Of a stretch of DNA of 64,000 nucleotides, positions 21,907 through 35,137 are shown in pieces (within the stretch, counting starts at the first letter, position 1; each line of letters begins with the position of its first letter). The notes under the pieces were generated by a model that saw only the letters and a program-made list of their open reading frames with translations, was not told the origin of the DNA and did no database searches. A program made the translations under genes and the position numbers. The stretch spans positions 11,161,648 to 11,225,647 of the forward strand of contig NC_085067.1 in NCBI RefSeq assembly GCF_963662255.1, written 5' to 3'. The DNA comes from Cinclus cinclus. Lineage: Eukaryota > Chordata > Aves > Passeriformes > Cinclidae.

Positions 21907-24900
21907 CTAAAAGGGCATGGGATGCATTGTGACACCACAGGGGTTAAGAGAAGCAAGGAACCATTGTGACCCAATGCAGGCTAACAATCTAAGAATCCCT
22001 TTTGACACCAGGGGGCGCAAAGAGACCACGGATGAACTCTGACAGCATGGGGACCTATAGAAGCAAGGAACCATTATGACACCATGGAGGCCAAGAATCA
22101 AATGGTTCATTGTAAGACCAAGTGGCCTAAAAGGGCTTGGAATGCATTGTGACACCACAGAGGTTAAGAGAAGCAAGGAACCATTGTGACCCAATGCAGG
22201 CTAACAATCTAATGATCCCTTGTGGCACCAGGGGTTGTAATAGGGCCAGGGATGAAATGTGAAAGCATGGGGCACAATAAAATCATGGAAATATTATGAC
22301 ACCATAGAGGCCAAGAATCATATGATTTATTGTAAGACCAAGTGGCCTAAAAGGGCATGGGATTCATTGTGACACCACAGAGGTTAAGAGAAGCAAGGAA
22401 CCATTGTGACACAATGCAGGCTAACAATCTAATGATCCATTGTGGCACCAGGGGTTGTAATAGGGCCAGGGATGAAATGTGAAACATGAGGCACAATAAA
22501 ATCATGGAAATATTATGACACCATAGAGGCCAAGGATCATATGATTTATTGTAAGACCAAGTGGCCTAAAAGGGCATGGGATTCATTGTGACACCACAGA
22601 GGTTAAGAGAAGCAAGGAACCATTGTGACCCAATGCAGGCTAACAATCTAATGATCCCTTCTGGCACCGGAAGTTGTAAAAAGGACAGGGATGGATTGTT
22701 CCACTATGGGGCCCAAGAAAAACATGGAAACATTATGACACCATAGCGGCCAAGACTCAAATGATTCATTGTGACACCAAGTGGCCTAAAAGGGCATGGG
22801 ATGCATTGTGACACCACAGGGGTTAAGAGAAGCAAGGAACCATTGTGACCCAATGCAGGCTAACAATCTAATGATCCCTTGTGGCACCGGGGGTTGTAAA
22901 AAGGACAGGGATGAATTTTTACAGTTCAGGGAGAAATAGAAGCAAGGATCTGTTATGCCACCATGGAGGCCAAGAATCAAATGATTCATTGTAAGACCAA
23001 GTGGCCTAAAAGGTCATGGAATGCATGGTGACACCACAGAGGTTAAGAATACCAAGGATCCATTGTGACCCAATGGAGGCTAACAATCTAATGATCCCTT
23101 TTGACACCAATGGGCCTAAACGTCCAGGGATGAATTGTGTAACATGGGGCCCAATTAAAACCTGGTACAATTATGCCACCATGGAGTCCAAGAATCAAAT
23201 AATTCATTGTGACATCAAGTGGCCTAAAAGGGCATGGGATGCATTGTGACACCACAGGGGTTAAGAGAAGCAAGGAACCATTGTGACCCAATGCAGGCTA
23301 ACAGTCTAATGAACCCTTGTCACACAAGGTGTTGTAAAAGGGCCAGGGATGGATTGTTCCAGTATGGGGCCCAAGAAAAACATGGAAACATTATGACACC
23401 ATGGAGGCCAAGACTCAAATGATTCATTGTAACACCAAGAGGCCTAAAAGGGCATGGGATGCATTGTGACACCACAGGGTTTAAGAGAAGCAAGGAACCA
23501 TTGTGACCCAATGCAGGCTAACAATCTAAGAATCCCTTTTGACACCAGGGGGCGGAAAAGGACCACGGATGGACTGTGACAGCATGGGGACCTATAGAAG
23601 CAAGGAACCATTATGACACCATGATGGCAAGGAATCAAATGATTCATTGTAAGACCAAGTGGCCTAAAAGGTGTTGGAATGCATTGTGACACCACAGAGG
23701 TTAAGAGAAGCAAGGAACCATTGTGACCCAATGCAGGCTAACCATCTAATGATCCCTTGTGGCACCAGGTCGTATAGAAAGGGCCAGGGATGGATTGTTA
23801 CAGCACGGGGACCAATAGAAGCAAGGAGCTTTTATGCCACCATGGAGGCCAAGAATCAAATGATTCATTGTGACATCAAGTGGCCTAAAAGGGCATGGGA
23901 TGCATTGTGACACCACAGGGGTTAAGAGAAGGAAGGAACCATTGTGACCCAATGCAGGCTAACAATCTAATGATCCCTTTTGACACCAGGGAGCGCAAAA
24001 GGACCACGGGTGAACTCTGACAGCATGGGGACCTATAGAAGCCAGGAACCATTATGACACCATGAAGGCCAAGAATCAAATGGTTCATTGTAAGACCAAG
24101 TGGCCTAAAAGGGCTTGGAATGCATTGTGACACCACAGAGGTTAAGAGAAGCAAGGATCCATTGTGACCCAATGCATGCTAACGATCTAATGATCCCTTG
24201 TGGCACCAGGGGTTGTAATAGGGCCAGGGATGAATTGTGAAAGCATGGGGCACAATAAAATCATGGAAATATTATGACACCATGAAGGCCAAGACTCAAA
24301 TGATTCATTGTAACACCAAGTGGCCTAAAAGGGCATGGGATGCATTGTGACATCACAGAGCTTAAGAGAAGCAAGGAACCATTGTGACCCAATGCAGGTT
24401 AACAATCTAATGATCCCTTGTGGCACCAGGGGGTATAAAAAGGGCCAGGGATGAATTGTTACAGCACGGGGACCAAGAGAAGCAAGCATCTATTATGCCA
24501 CCATGAAGGCCAAGTATCAAATGATTCATTGTGACATCAAGTGGCCTAAAAGGGCATGGGATGCATTGTGACAGCACAGGGGTTAAGAGAATCAAGGATC
24601 CATTGTGACCCAATGGAGGCTAATAGTCTAAGAATCCCTTTTGACAACAGGGGGCGTAAAAGGACCACGGATGAACTCTGACAGCATGGGGACCTATAGA
24701 AGCAAGGTGCCATTATGACACCATGAAGGCCAAGGATCAAATGGTTCATTGTAAGACCAAGTGGCCTAAAAGGTCTTGGAATGCATTGTGGCACCACAGA
24801 GGTTAAGAGAAGCCAGGAACCATTGTGACCCAATAGAGGCTAACAATCAAATGATCCCTTGTCACACAAGGTGTTGTAAAAGGGCCAGGGATGGATTGTT

Positions 24901-25053
24901 ACAGTATAGGGCCCAAGAAAAACATGGAAACATTATGACACCATAGAGGCCAAGAATCAAATGATGCATTGTAACACCAAGTTGCCTAAAAGGGCATGGG
25001 ATGCATTGTGACATCACAGGGGTTAAGAGAAGCAAGGATCCATTGTTACCCAA
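21907..25053 (+). repeat. ~3 kb block, copy 1 of 3
   Basis: The order is G-V-V-Q/H-Q-N-H-G-T'-G-V-T-G-H. It matches 36,598-39,744 at shifts of 14,691, then 14,911, then 14,691, and therefore matches 61,216-64,000 as well. Relative to the other two copies it lacks one monomer (the one at about 37,700-37,920) and has one extra V monomer near 24,180-24,400. Diagnostic variants include GGGATTCATTGTG in place of GGGATGCATTGTG near 22,372 and 22,590, and CAGGTCGTATAGAAAGG near 23,770. Confidence 0.82.
23315..23329 (+). repeat. H-class hairpin, CCTTGT-CAC-ACAAGG
   Basis: This is a perfect 6 bp inverted repeat around a 3-base loop, present only in H-class B halves. It replaces the usual GTGACACCAGGGG core, so H monomers lack the CTCF-like motif. 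Confidence 0.8.
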
Positions 25054-25205
25054 TGCAGGTTAACAATCTAAGAATCCCTTTTGACACCAGGGGGTGCAAA
25101 AGGACCACGGATGAACTCTGACAGCATGGGGACCTTTAGAAGCCAGGAACCATTATGACACCATGAAGGCCAAGAATCAAATTGTTCATTGTAAGACCAA
25201 GTGGC

Positions 25206-25713
25206 CTAAAAGTGCATGGGATGCATTGTGACACCACAGAGTTTAAGAGAAGCAAGGAACCATTGTGACCCAATGCAGGCTAACAATCTAATGATCCCTT
25301 GTGACGCCAATGGGCCTAAAAGGGCCAGGGATGAATTGTTACAGTTCGGGGACCGATAGAAGCAAGGATCTGTTATGCCACCGTGGAGGCCAAGAATCAA
25401 ATGATTCATTGTGACATCAAGTGGCCTAAAAGGGCATGGGATGCATTGTGACAGCACAGGGGTTAAGAGAAGCAAGGATCCATTGTGACCCAATGGAGGC
25501 TAACAATCTAATGATCCCTTGTGACGCCAATGGGCCTAAAAGGGCCAGGGATGAATTGTTACATTTCGGGGACCGATAGAAGCAAGGATCTGTTATGCCA
25601 CCGTGGAGGCCAAGAATCAAATGATTCATTGTGACATCAAGTGGCCTAAAAGGGCATGGGATGCATTGTGACAGCACAGGGGTTAAGAGAAGCAAGGATC
25701 CATTGTGACCCAA
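25206..25713 (+). repeat. Recent single-monomer duplication of F class
   Basis: Two adjacent F monomers, with cores near 25,300 and 25,520, are nearly identical over 220 bp, sharing GTGACGCCAATGGGCC and TTCGGGGACCGATAG. They differ by very few bases, for example TTACAGTTCGG against TTACATTTCGG. The following monomer is the first 18 bp-deleted D unit. Confidence 0.78.
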
Positions 25714-25732
25714 TGGAGGCTAATAATCTAAT

Positions 25733-25824
25733 TATCCCTTTTGGTACCTGGAATGAATTGTGACTGCATGGGGCCCAATAGATACAATGAACTATTATGA
25801 CACCATGGGGGCCAAGAATCAAAT
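25733..25824 (+). repeat. D-class B half with 18 bp deletion, copy 1
   Basis: This half is 92 bp instead of 110 bp. It reads TCCCTTTTGGTACCTGGAATG where other monomers have ACACCAGGGGGCGCAAAAGG between CTTTTG and GCCAGGAATG. The deletion removes the CTCF-like core and creates GGTACC at 25743-25748, an Acc65I/KpnI site I noticed in no other class. Confidence 0.88.
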
Positions 25825-25938
25825 GATTCATTGTGACAACAAGTGGCCTAAAAGGGCATGGAATGCATGGTGACACCACAGAGGTTAAGAGAAGCAAGGA
25901 TCCATTGTGACCCAATGCATGCTAACGATCTAATGATC

Positions 25939-25953
25939 CCTTGTCACACAAGG
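25939..25953 (+). repeat. H-class hairpin, further copy
   Basis: This is the same perfect inverted repeat. Intact copies were also read at 24857-24871, 32066-32080 and 47694-47708. A damaged copy near 30,525 reads CCTTGTCACACAATG. Confidence 0.8.
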
Positions 25954-27851
25954 TGTTGTAAAAGGATCAGGGATGAATTGTTACAGCATGGGGCCCAAGA
26001 AAAACATGGAAACATTATGACACCAGAGGGGCCAAGACTCAAATGATTCATTGTAACACCAAGTGGCCTAAAAGGGCATGGGATGCATTGTGACACCACA
26101 GGGGTTAAGAGGAGCAAGGATCCATTGTGACACAATGCAGGCTAACAATCTAAGAATCCCTTTTGACAACAGGGGGCGCAAAAGGACAGCGGAGGAACTG
26201 TGACAGCAAGGGGACCTAGAGAAGCAAGGAACCATTATGACACCATGAAGGCCAAGAATCAAATGGTTCATTGTAAGACCAAGTGGCCTAAAAGGGCATG
26301 GGATGCATTGTGACACCACAGAGGTTAAGAGAAGCAAGGAACCATTGTGACCCAATGCAGGCTAACAATCTAATGATCCCTTGTGGCACCAGGGTGTATA
26401 AAAAGGGCCAGGGATGGATTGTTACAGCATGGGGCCCAATAAAAACATGGAAACATTATGTCACCATAAAGGCCAAGAATCAAATGGTTCATTGTAAGAC
26501 CAAGTGGCCTAAAAGGGCATGGGATGCATTGTGACAACACAGAGGTTAAGAGAAGCAAGGAACCATTGTGACCCAATGCAGGCTAACAATCTAATGATCC
26601 TTTGTGACACCAATGGGCCTAAAAGGGCCAGGGGTGAATTGTTACAGCACTGGGACCGATAGAAGCAAGGATCTATTATGCCACTGTGGAGGCCAAGAAT
26701 CAAATAATTCATTGTGACATCATGTGGCCTAAAAGGTGTTGGAATGCCTTGTGACACCACCGAGGTTAAGAGAAGGAAGGAACCATTGTGACCCAATGCA
26801 GGCTAACAATCTAATGATCCCTTGTGGCACCGGGGGTTGTAAAAAGGACAGGGATGGATTGTTACAGCACGGGGATCAATAGAAGCAAGGATCTATTATG
26901 CCACCATGGAGGCCAAGAATCAAATGATTCATTGTAAGACCAAGTGGCCTAAAAGGGCATGGGATGCATTGTGACACCACAGAGGTTAAGAGAAGCACGG
27001 ATCCATTGTGACCCAATGGAGGCTAACAATCTAATGATCCCTTGTGACGCCAATGGGCCTAAAAGCCCAGGGATGAATTGTTACAGTTCGGGGACCGATA
27101 GAAGCAAGGATCTGTTATGCCACCGTGGAGGCCAAGAATCAAATGATTCATTGTGACATCAAGTGGCCTAAAAGGGCATGGGATGCATTGTGACAGCACA
27201 GGGGTTAAGAGAAGCAAGGATCCATTGTCACCCAATGGAGGCTAACAGTCTAATGATCCCCTGTGACACCAATGGGCCTAAAAGGTCCAGGGATGAATTG
27301 TGAAACATGGGGCCCAATTAAAACCTGGTAAAATTACGCCACCATGGAGGCCAAGAATCAAATGATTCATTGTGACATCAAGTGGCCTAAAAGGGCATGG
27401 GATGCATTGTGACACTACAGGGGTTAAGAGAAGCAAGGAACCATTGTGACCCAATGCAGGCTAACAATCTAAGCATCCCTTTTGACACCAGGGGGCGTAA
27501 AAGGACCACGGATGAACTCTGACAGCATGGGGACCTATAGAAGCAAGGAACCATTATGACACCATTAAGGCCAAGAATGAAATGGTTCATTGTAAGACCA
27601 AGTGGCCTAAAAGTTCTTGGAATGCATTGTGACACCACAGAGGTTAATAGAAGGAAGGAACCATTGTGACCCAATGCAGGCTCACAATCTAATGGTCCAT
27701 TGTGACACCAGGGGTTGTAATAGGGACAGGGATGAATTGTGAAAGCATGGGGCCCAATAAAAACATGGAAATATTATGACACCATAGAGGCCAAGACTCA
27801 AATGATTCATTGTAACACCAAGTGGCCTAAAAGGGCATGGGATGCATTGTG

Positions 27852-29154
27852 ACACCACAGGGGTTAAGAGAAGCAAGGAACCATTGTTACCCAAAGCAGG
27901 CTAACAATCTAAGAATCCCTTTTGACACCAGGGGGAGTAAAAGGTCCACGGATGAACTGTGACAGCATGGGGACCTATAGAATCAAGGAACCATTATGAC
28001 ACCATGAAGGCCAAGAATCCAATGGTTCATTGTTAGACTAAGTGGCCTAAAAGGGCTTGGAATGGTTTGTGACACCACAGAGGTTAAGAGAAGCAAGGAT
28101 CCATTGTTACCCAATGCAGGCTAACAATCTAATGATCCCTTGTGGCACCAGGGTGTATAAAAAGGGCCAGGGATGGATTCTTACAGCATGGGGCCCAATG
28201 AAAACATGGAAACATTATGTCACCATAGAGGCTAAGAATCGAATGGTTCGTTGTAAGACCAAGTGGCCTAAAAGGGCATGGGATGCATTGTGACACCACA
28301 GGGGTTAAGAGAAGCAAGGAACCATTGTGACCCAATGCAGGCTAACAATCTAAGAATCCCTTTTGACAACAGGGGGCGTAAAAGGACCACGGATGAACTC
28401 TGACAGCATGGGGACCTATAGAAGCAAGGAACCATTATGACACCATGAAGGCCAAGAATCCAATGGTTCATTGTAAGACCAAGTGGCCTAAAAGGGCTTG
28501 GAATGCATTGTGACACCACAGAGGGTAAGAGAAGCAAGGAAACATTGTGACCCAATGCAGGCTAACAATCTAATGATCCCTTGTGGCACCAGGGGGTTGT
28601 AAAAGGGCCAGGGATGGATTATTACAGCACGGGGACCAATAGAAGCAAAGATCTATTATGCCACTATGGAGGCCAAGAATCAAATGATTCATTGTGACAT
28701 CAAGTGGCCTAAAAGGGCATGGGATGCATTGTGACACCACAGGGGTTAAGAGAAGCAAGGATCCATTGTGACCCAATGGAGGCTAATAATCCCAGGATCC
28801 CATTTGACACCAGGGGGCGTAAAAGGGCCAGGGATGAATTGTGAAACATGGGGCCCAATAGAAACAAGGAATCATTATGACACCATGGAGGCCAAGAATC
28901 AAATGATTCATTGTGACATCAAGTGGCCTAAAAGAGCATGGGATGCATTGTGACACCACAGGGGTTAAGAGAAGCAAGGATCCATTGTGACCCAATGGAG
29001 GCTAATAATCTAATTTTCCCTTTTGGTACCTGGAATGAATTGTGAATGCATGGGGCCCAATAGATACAATGAACTATTATGACACCATGGGGGCCAAGAA
29101 TCAAATGATTCATTGTGACAACAAGTGGCCTAAAAGGGCATGGAATGCATGGTG
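27852..29154 (+). repeat. 6-monomer higher-order repeat, 1,303 bp, copy 1
   Basis: The order is G-T-G-Q-S-D. The length equals six monomers with one 202 bp D unit and one 221 bp T unit. The next 1,303 bp are almost identical; differences include CCCAATGAAAAC against CCCAATAAAAAC near 28,197 and GGAATCATTATG against GGAACCATTATG near 28,868. Confidence 0.88.
29015..29106 (+). repeat. D-class B half, copy 2
   Basis: This carries the same 18 bp deletion and GGTACC (29025-29030), now preceded by AATTTTCCC in place of AATTATCCC. It lies inside the first 1,303 bp tandem unit. Confidence 0.88.
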
Positions 29155-30457
29155 TCACCACAGGGGTTAAGAGAAGCAAGGAACCATTGTTACCCAAAGC
29201 AGGCTAACAATCTAAGAATCCCTTTTGACACCAGGGGGAGTAAAAGGTCCACGGATGAACTGTGACAGCATGGGGACCTATAGAATCAAGGAACCATTAT
29301 GACACCATGAAGGCCAAGAATCCAATGGTTCATTGTTAGACTAAGTGGCCTAAAAGGGCTTGGAATGGTTTGTGACACCACAGAGGTTAAGAGAAGCAAG
29401 GATCCATTGTTACCCAATGCAGGCTAACAATCTAATGATCCCTTGTGGCACCAGGGTGTATAAAAAGGGCCAGGGATGGATTCTTACAGCATGGGGCCCA
29501 ATAAAAACATGGAAACATTATGTCACCATAGAGGCTAAGAATCAAATGGTTCGTTGTAAGACCAAGTGGCCTAAAAGGGCATGGGATGCATTGTGACACC
29601 ACAGGGGTTAAGAGAAGCAAGGAACCATTGTGACCCAATGCAGGCTAACAATCTAAGAATCCCTTTTGACAACAGGGGGCGTAAAAGGACCACGGATGAA
29701 CTCTGACAGCATGGGGACCTATAGAAGCAAGGAACCATTATGACACCATGAAGGCCAAGAATCCAATGGTTCATTGTAAGACCAAGTGGCCTAAAAGGGC
29801 TTGGAATGCATTGTGACACCACAGAGGGTAAGAGAAGCAAGGAAACATTGTGACCCAATGCAGGCTAACAATCTAATGATCCCTTGTGGCACCAGGGGGT
29901 TGTAAAAGGGCCAGGGATGGATTATTACAGCACGGGGACCAATAGAAGCAAAGATCTATTATGCCACTATGGAGGCCAAGAATCAAATGATTCATTGTGA
30001 CATCAAGTGGCCTAAAAGGGCATGGGATGCATTGTGACACCACAGGGGTTAAGAGAAGCAAGGATCCATTGTGACCCAATGGAGGCTAATAATCCCAGGA
30101 TCCCATTTGACACCAGGGGGCGTAAAAGGGCCAGGGATGAATTGTGAAACATGGGGCCCAATAGAAACAAGGAACCATTATGACACCATGGAGGCCAAGA
30201 ATCAAATGATTCATTGTGACATCAAGTGGCCTAAAAGAGCATGGGATGCATTGTGACACCACAGGGGTTAAGAGAAGCAAGGATCCATTGTGACCCAATG
30301 GAGGCTAATAATCTAATTTTCCCTTTTGGTACCTGGAATGAATTGTGAATGCATGGGGCCCAATAGATACAATGAACTATTATGACACCATGGGGGCCAA
30401 GAATCAAATGATTCATTGTGACAACAAGTGGCCTAAAAGGGCATGGAATGCATGGTG
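29155..30457 (+). repeat. 6-monomer higher-order repeat, 1,303 bp, copy 2
   Basis: This is the tandem copy of 27,852-29,154. The junction lies in the A half near CACCACAGGGG. Because the same tandem pair occurs at 51,151-53,756, this duplication is older than the large segmental one. Confidence 0.88.
30318..30409 (+). repeat. D-class B half, copy 3
   Basis: This is the tandem counterpart of 29015-29106 at +1,303 bp, with GGTACC at 30328-30333. Confidence 0.88.
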
Positions 30458-33400
30458 ACACCACAGAGGTTAAGAGAAGCAAGGATCCATTGTGACCCAA
30501 CGGAGGCTACACAATCTAATGATCCCTTGTCACACAATGTGTTGTAAAAGGGCCAGGGATGAATTGTTACAGCATGGGGCCCAAGAAAAACATGGAAACA
30601 TTATGACACCAGAGGGGCCAAGACTCAAATGATTCATTGTAACACCAAGTGGCTTAAAAGGGCATGGGATGCGTTGTGACACCACAGGGGTTAAGAGGAG
30701 CAAGGATCCATTGTGACACAATGCAGGCTAACAATCTAAGAATCCCTTTTGACAACCGGGGGCGCAAAAGGACAGCGGAGGAACTGTGACAGCAAGGGGA
30801 CCTAGAGAAGCAAGGAACCATTATGACACCATGAAGGCCAAGAATCAAATGGTTCATTGTAAGACCAAGTGGCCTAAAAGGGCATGGGATGCATTGTGAC
30901 ACCACAGAGGTTAAGAGAAGCAAGGAACCATTGTGACCCAATGCAGGCTAACAATCTAATGATCCCTTGTGGCACCAGGGTGTATAAAAAGGGCCAGGGA
31001 TGGATTGTTACAGCATGGGGCCCAATAAAAACATGGAAACATTATGTCACCATAGAGGCTAAGAATCAAATGGTTCATTGTAAGACCAAGTGGCCTAAAA
31101 GGGCATGGGATGCATTGTGACAACACAGAGGTTAAGAGAAGCAAGGAACCATTGTGACCCAATGCAGGCTAACAATCTAATGATCCTTTGTGACACCAAT
31201 GGGCCTAAAAGGGCCAGGCATGAATTGTTACAGCACTGGGACCGATAGAAGCAAGGATCTATTATGCCACCGTGGAGGCCAAGAATCAAATGATTCTAGG
31301 TGACATCATGTGGCCTAAAAGGGCATGGGATGCATTGTGACACCACCGAGGTTAAGAGAAGGAAGGAACCATTGTGACCCAATGCAGGCTAACAATCTAA
31401 TGATCCCTTGTGGCACCGGGGGTTGTAAAAAGGACAGGGATGGATTGTTACAGCACGGGGATCAATAGAAGCAAGGATCTATTATGCCACCATGGAGGCC
31501 AAGAATCAAATGATTCATTGTAAGACCAAGTGGCCTAAAAGGGCATGGGATGCATTGTGACACCACAGAGGTTAAGAGAAGCACGGATCCATTGTGACAC
31601 AATGGAGGCTAACAATCTAATGATCCCTTGTGGCGCCAATGGGCCTAAAAGGGCCAGGGATGTATTGTTACAGTTCGGGGACCGATAGAAGCAAGGATCT
31701 GTTATGCCACCGTGGAGGCCAAGAATCAAATAATTCATTGTGACATCCAGTGGCCTAAAAGGGCATGGGATGCATTGTGACACCACAGGGGTTAAGAGAA
31801 GCAAGGATCCATTGTGACCCAATGGAGGCTAATAATCCCAGGATCCCTTTTGACACCAGGGGGCGCAAAAGGGCCAGGAATGAATTGTGACTGCATGGGG
31901 CCCAATAAACACAATGAACTATTATGACACCATGGAGGCCAAGAATCAAATGATTCATTGTGACAACAAGTGGCCTAAAAGGGCATGGAATGCATGGTGA
32001 CACCACAGAGGTTAAGAGAAGCAAGGATCCATTGTGACCCAACGGAGGCTAACAATCTAAGGATCCCTTGTCACACAAGGTGTTGTAAAAGTGCCAGCGA
32101 TGGATTGTTACAGCATGGGGACCAAGAAAAACATGGAAATATTATGACACCATTGAGGCCAAGACTCAAATGATTCATTGTAACACCAAGTGGCCTAAAA
32201 GGGCATGGGATGCATTGTGACACCACAGGGGTTAAGAGAAGCAAGGAACCATTGTGACCCAATGCAGGCTAACAATCTAATGATCCCTTTTGACACCAGG
32301 GGGCGAAATAGGACCAGGGATGAACTGTGACAGCATGGGGACCTTTAGAAGCAAGGAACCATTATGACACCATGAAGGCCAAGAATCAAATTGTTCATTG
32401 TAAGACCAAGTGGCCTAAAAGGGCATGGGATGCATTGTGACACCACAGGGGTTAAGAGAAGCAAGGAACCATTGTGACCCAATGCAGGCTAACAATCTAA
32501 GAATCCCTTTTGACACCAGGGGGCGCAAAAGGATCACGGATGAACTGTGACAGCATGGGGACCTATAGAAGCAAGGAACCATTATGACACCATGAAGGCC
32601 AAGAATCAAATGGTTCATTGTAAGACCAAGTGGCCAAAAAGGGCATGGAATGCATTGTGACACCGCAGAGGTTAAGAGAAGCAAGGATCCATTGTCACCC
32701 AATGGAGGCTAACAGTCTAATGATCCCCTGTGACACCAATGGGCCTAAAAGGTCCAGGGATGAATTGTGAAACATGGGGCCCAATTAAAACCTGGTAGAA
32801 TTGTGCCACCATGGAGGCCAAGAATCAAATGATTCATTGTGACATCAAGTGGCCTAAAAGGGCATGGGATGCATTGTGACACTACAGGGGTTAAGAGAAG
32901 CAAGGAACCATTGTGACCCAATGCAGGCTAACAATCTAAGCATCCCTTTTGACACCAGGGGGCATAAAAGTAACCACGGATGAACTCTGACAGCATGGGG
33001 ACCTATAGAAGCAAGGAACCATTATGACACCATGAAGGCCAATAATGAAATGGTTCATTGTAAGACCAAGTGTCCTAAAAGTTCTTGGAATGCATTGTGA
33101 CACCACAGAGGTTAAGAGAAGCAAGGATCCATTGTGACCCAATGCAGGCTCACAATCTAATGGTCCATTGTGACACCAGGGGTTGTAATAGGGCCAGGGA
33201 TGAATTGTTACAGCATGGGGCCCAAGAAAATCATGGAAATATTATGACACCCTAGAGGCCAAGACTCAAATGATTCATTGTAACACCAAGTGGCCTAAAA
33301 GGGCATGGGATGCATTGTGACACCACAGGGGTTAAGAGAAGCAAGGAACCATTGTGACCCAATGCAGGCTAACAATCTAAGAATCCCTTTTGACACCAGG

Positions 33401-35137
33401 GGGAGTAAAAGGTCCACGGATGAACTGTGACAGCATGGGGACCTATAGAATCAAGGAACCATTATGACACCATGAAGGCCAAGAATCCAATGGTTCATTG
33501 TTAGACCAAGTGGCCTAAAAGGCCTTGGAATGGTTTGTGACACCACAGAGGTTAAGAGAAGCAAGGATCCATTGTTACCCAATGCAGGCTAACAATCTAA
33601 TGATCCCTTGTGGCACCAGGGGGCTGTAAAAGGGCCAGGGATGAATTGTTACAGCACGGGGACCAATAGAAGCAAGGATCTATTATGCCACCATGGAGGC
33701 CAAGAATCAAATGATTCATTGTGACATCAAGTGGCCTAAAAGGGCATGGGATGCATTGTGACACCACAGGGGTTAAGAGAAGCAAGGATCCATTGTGACC
33801 CAATGGAGGCTAATAATCCCAGGATCCCATTTGACACCAGGGGGCGTAAAAGGGCCAGGGATGAATTGTGAAACATGGGGCCCAATAGAAACAAGGAACC
33901 ATTATGACACCATGGAGGCCAAGAATCAAATGATTCATTGTGACATCAAGTGGCCTAAAAGGGCATAGGATGCATTGTGACACCACAGAGGTTAAGAGAA
34001 GCAAGGAACCATTGTGACCCAATGCAGGCTAACAATCTAATGATCCCTTTTGACACCAGGGGGCGGAAAAAGGACTACGGCTGAACTGTGACAGCACGGG
34101 GACCAATAGAAGCAAGGATCTATTATGTCACCATGGAGGCCAAGAATCAAATGATTCATTGTGACATCAAGTGGCCTAAGAGGGCATGGGATGCATTGTG
34201 ACACCACAGAGTTTAAGAGAAGCAAGGAACCATTGTGACCCAATGCAGGCTAACAATCTAATGATCCTTTGTGACACCAATGGGCCTAAAAGGGCCAGGG
34301 ATGAATTGTTACAGCACTGGGACCAATAGAAGCAAGGATCTATTATGCCACCGTGGAGGCCAAGAATCAAATAATTTATTGTGACATCATGTGGCCTAAA
34401 AGGGCATGGGATGCATTGTGACACCACCGAGGTTAAGAGAAGCAAGGATCCATTGTGACCCAATGGAGGCTAAAAATCTAATGGTCCCCTGTGACACCAA
34501 GGGGCCTAAAAGGGCCAGGGATGAATTGTGAAAGCATGGGGCCCAATTAAATCCTGGTACAATTATGCCACCATGGAGGCCAAAAATCAAATGATTCATT
34601 GTGACATCAAGTGGCCTAAAAGGGCATGGGATGCATTGTGACACCACAGGGGTTAAGAGAAGCAAGGAACCATTGTGACCCAAGGCAGGCTAACAATCTA
34701 AGAATCCCTTTTGGCACCAGGGGGCGCAAAAGGACCACGGATGAACTCTGACAGCATGGGGACCTATAGATGCAAGGAACCATTATGACACCATGGAGGC
34801 CAAGAATCAAATGATTCATTGTAAGACCAAGTGGCCTAAAAGGTCTTGGAATGCATTGTGACACCACAGAGGTTAAGAGAAGCAAGGAACCATTGTGACC
34901 CAAGGGAGGCTAACAATCTAATGATCCATTGTGACACCAGGGTTTGTAATAGGGCCAAAGATGAATTGTGAAAGCATGGGGCACAATATAAACATGGAAA
35001 TATTATGACACAATAGAGGCCAAGACTCAAATGATTCATTGTAACACCAAGTGGCCTAAAAGGGCATGGGATGCATTGTGACACCACAGGGGTTAAGAGA
35101 CACAAGGAACCATTGTGACCCAATGGAGGCTAATAAT

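Noticed and set aside
28246..28262. RNA polymerase III B box (GGTTCGANNCC) in GGTTCGTTGTAAG
   Set aside because: Only the first six bases match; the A and the final CC are missing, and no A box or T-run terminator is suitably placed.
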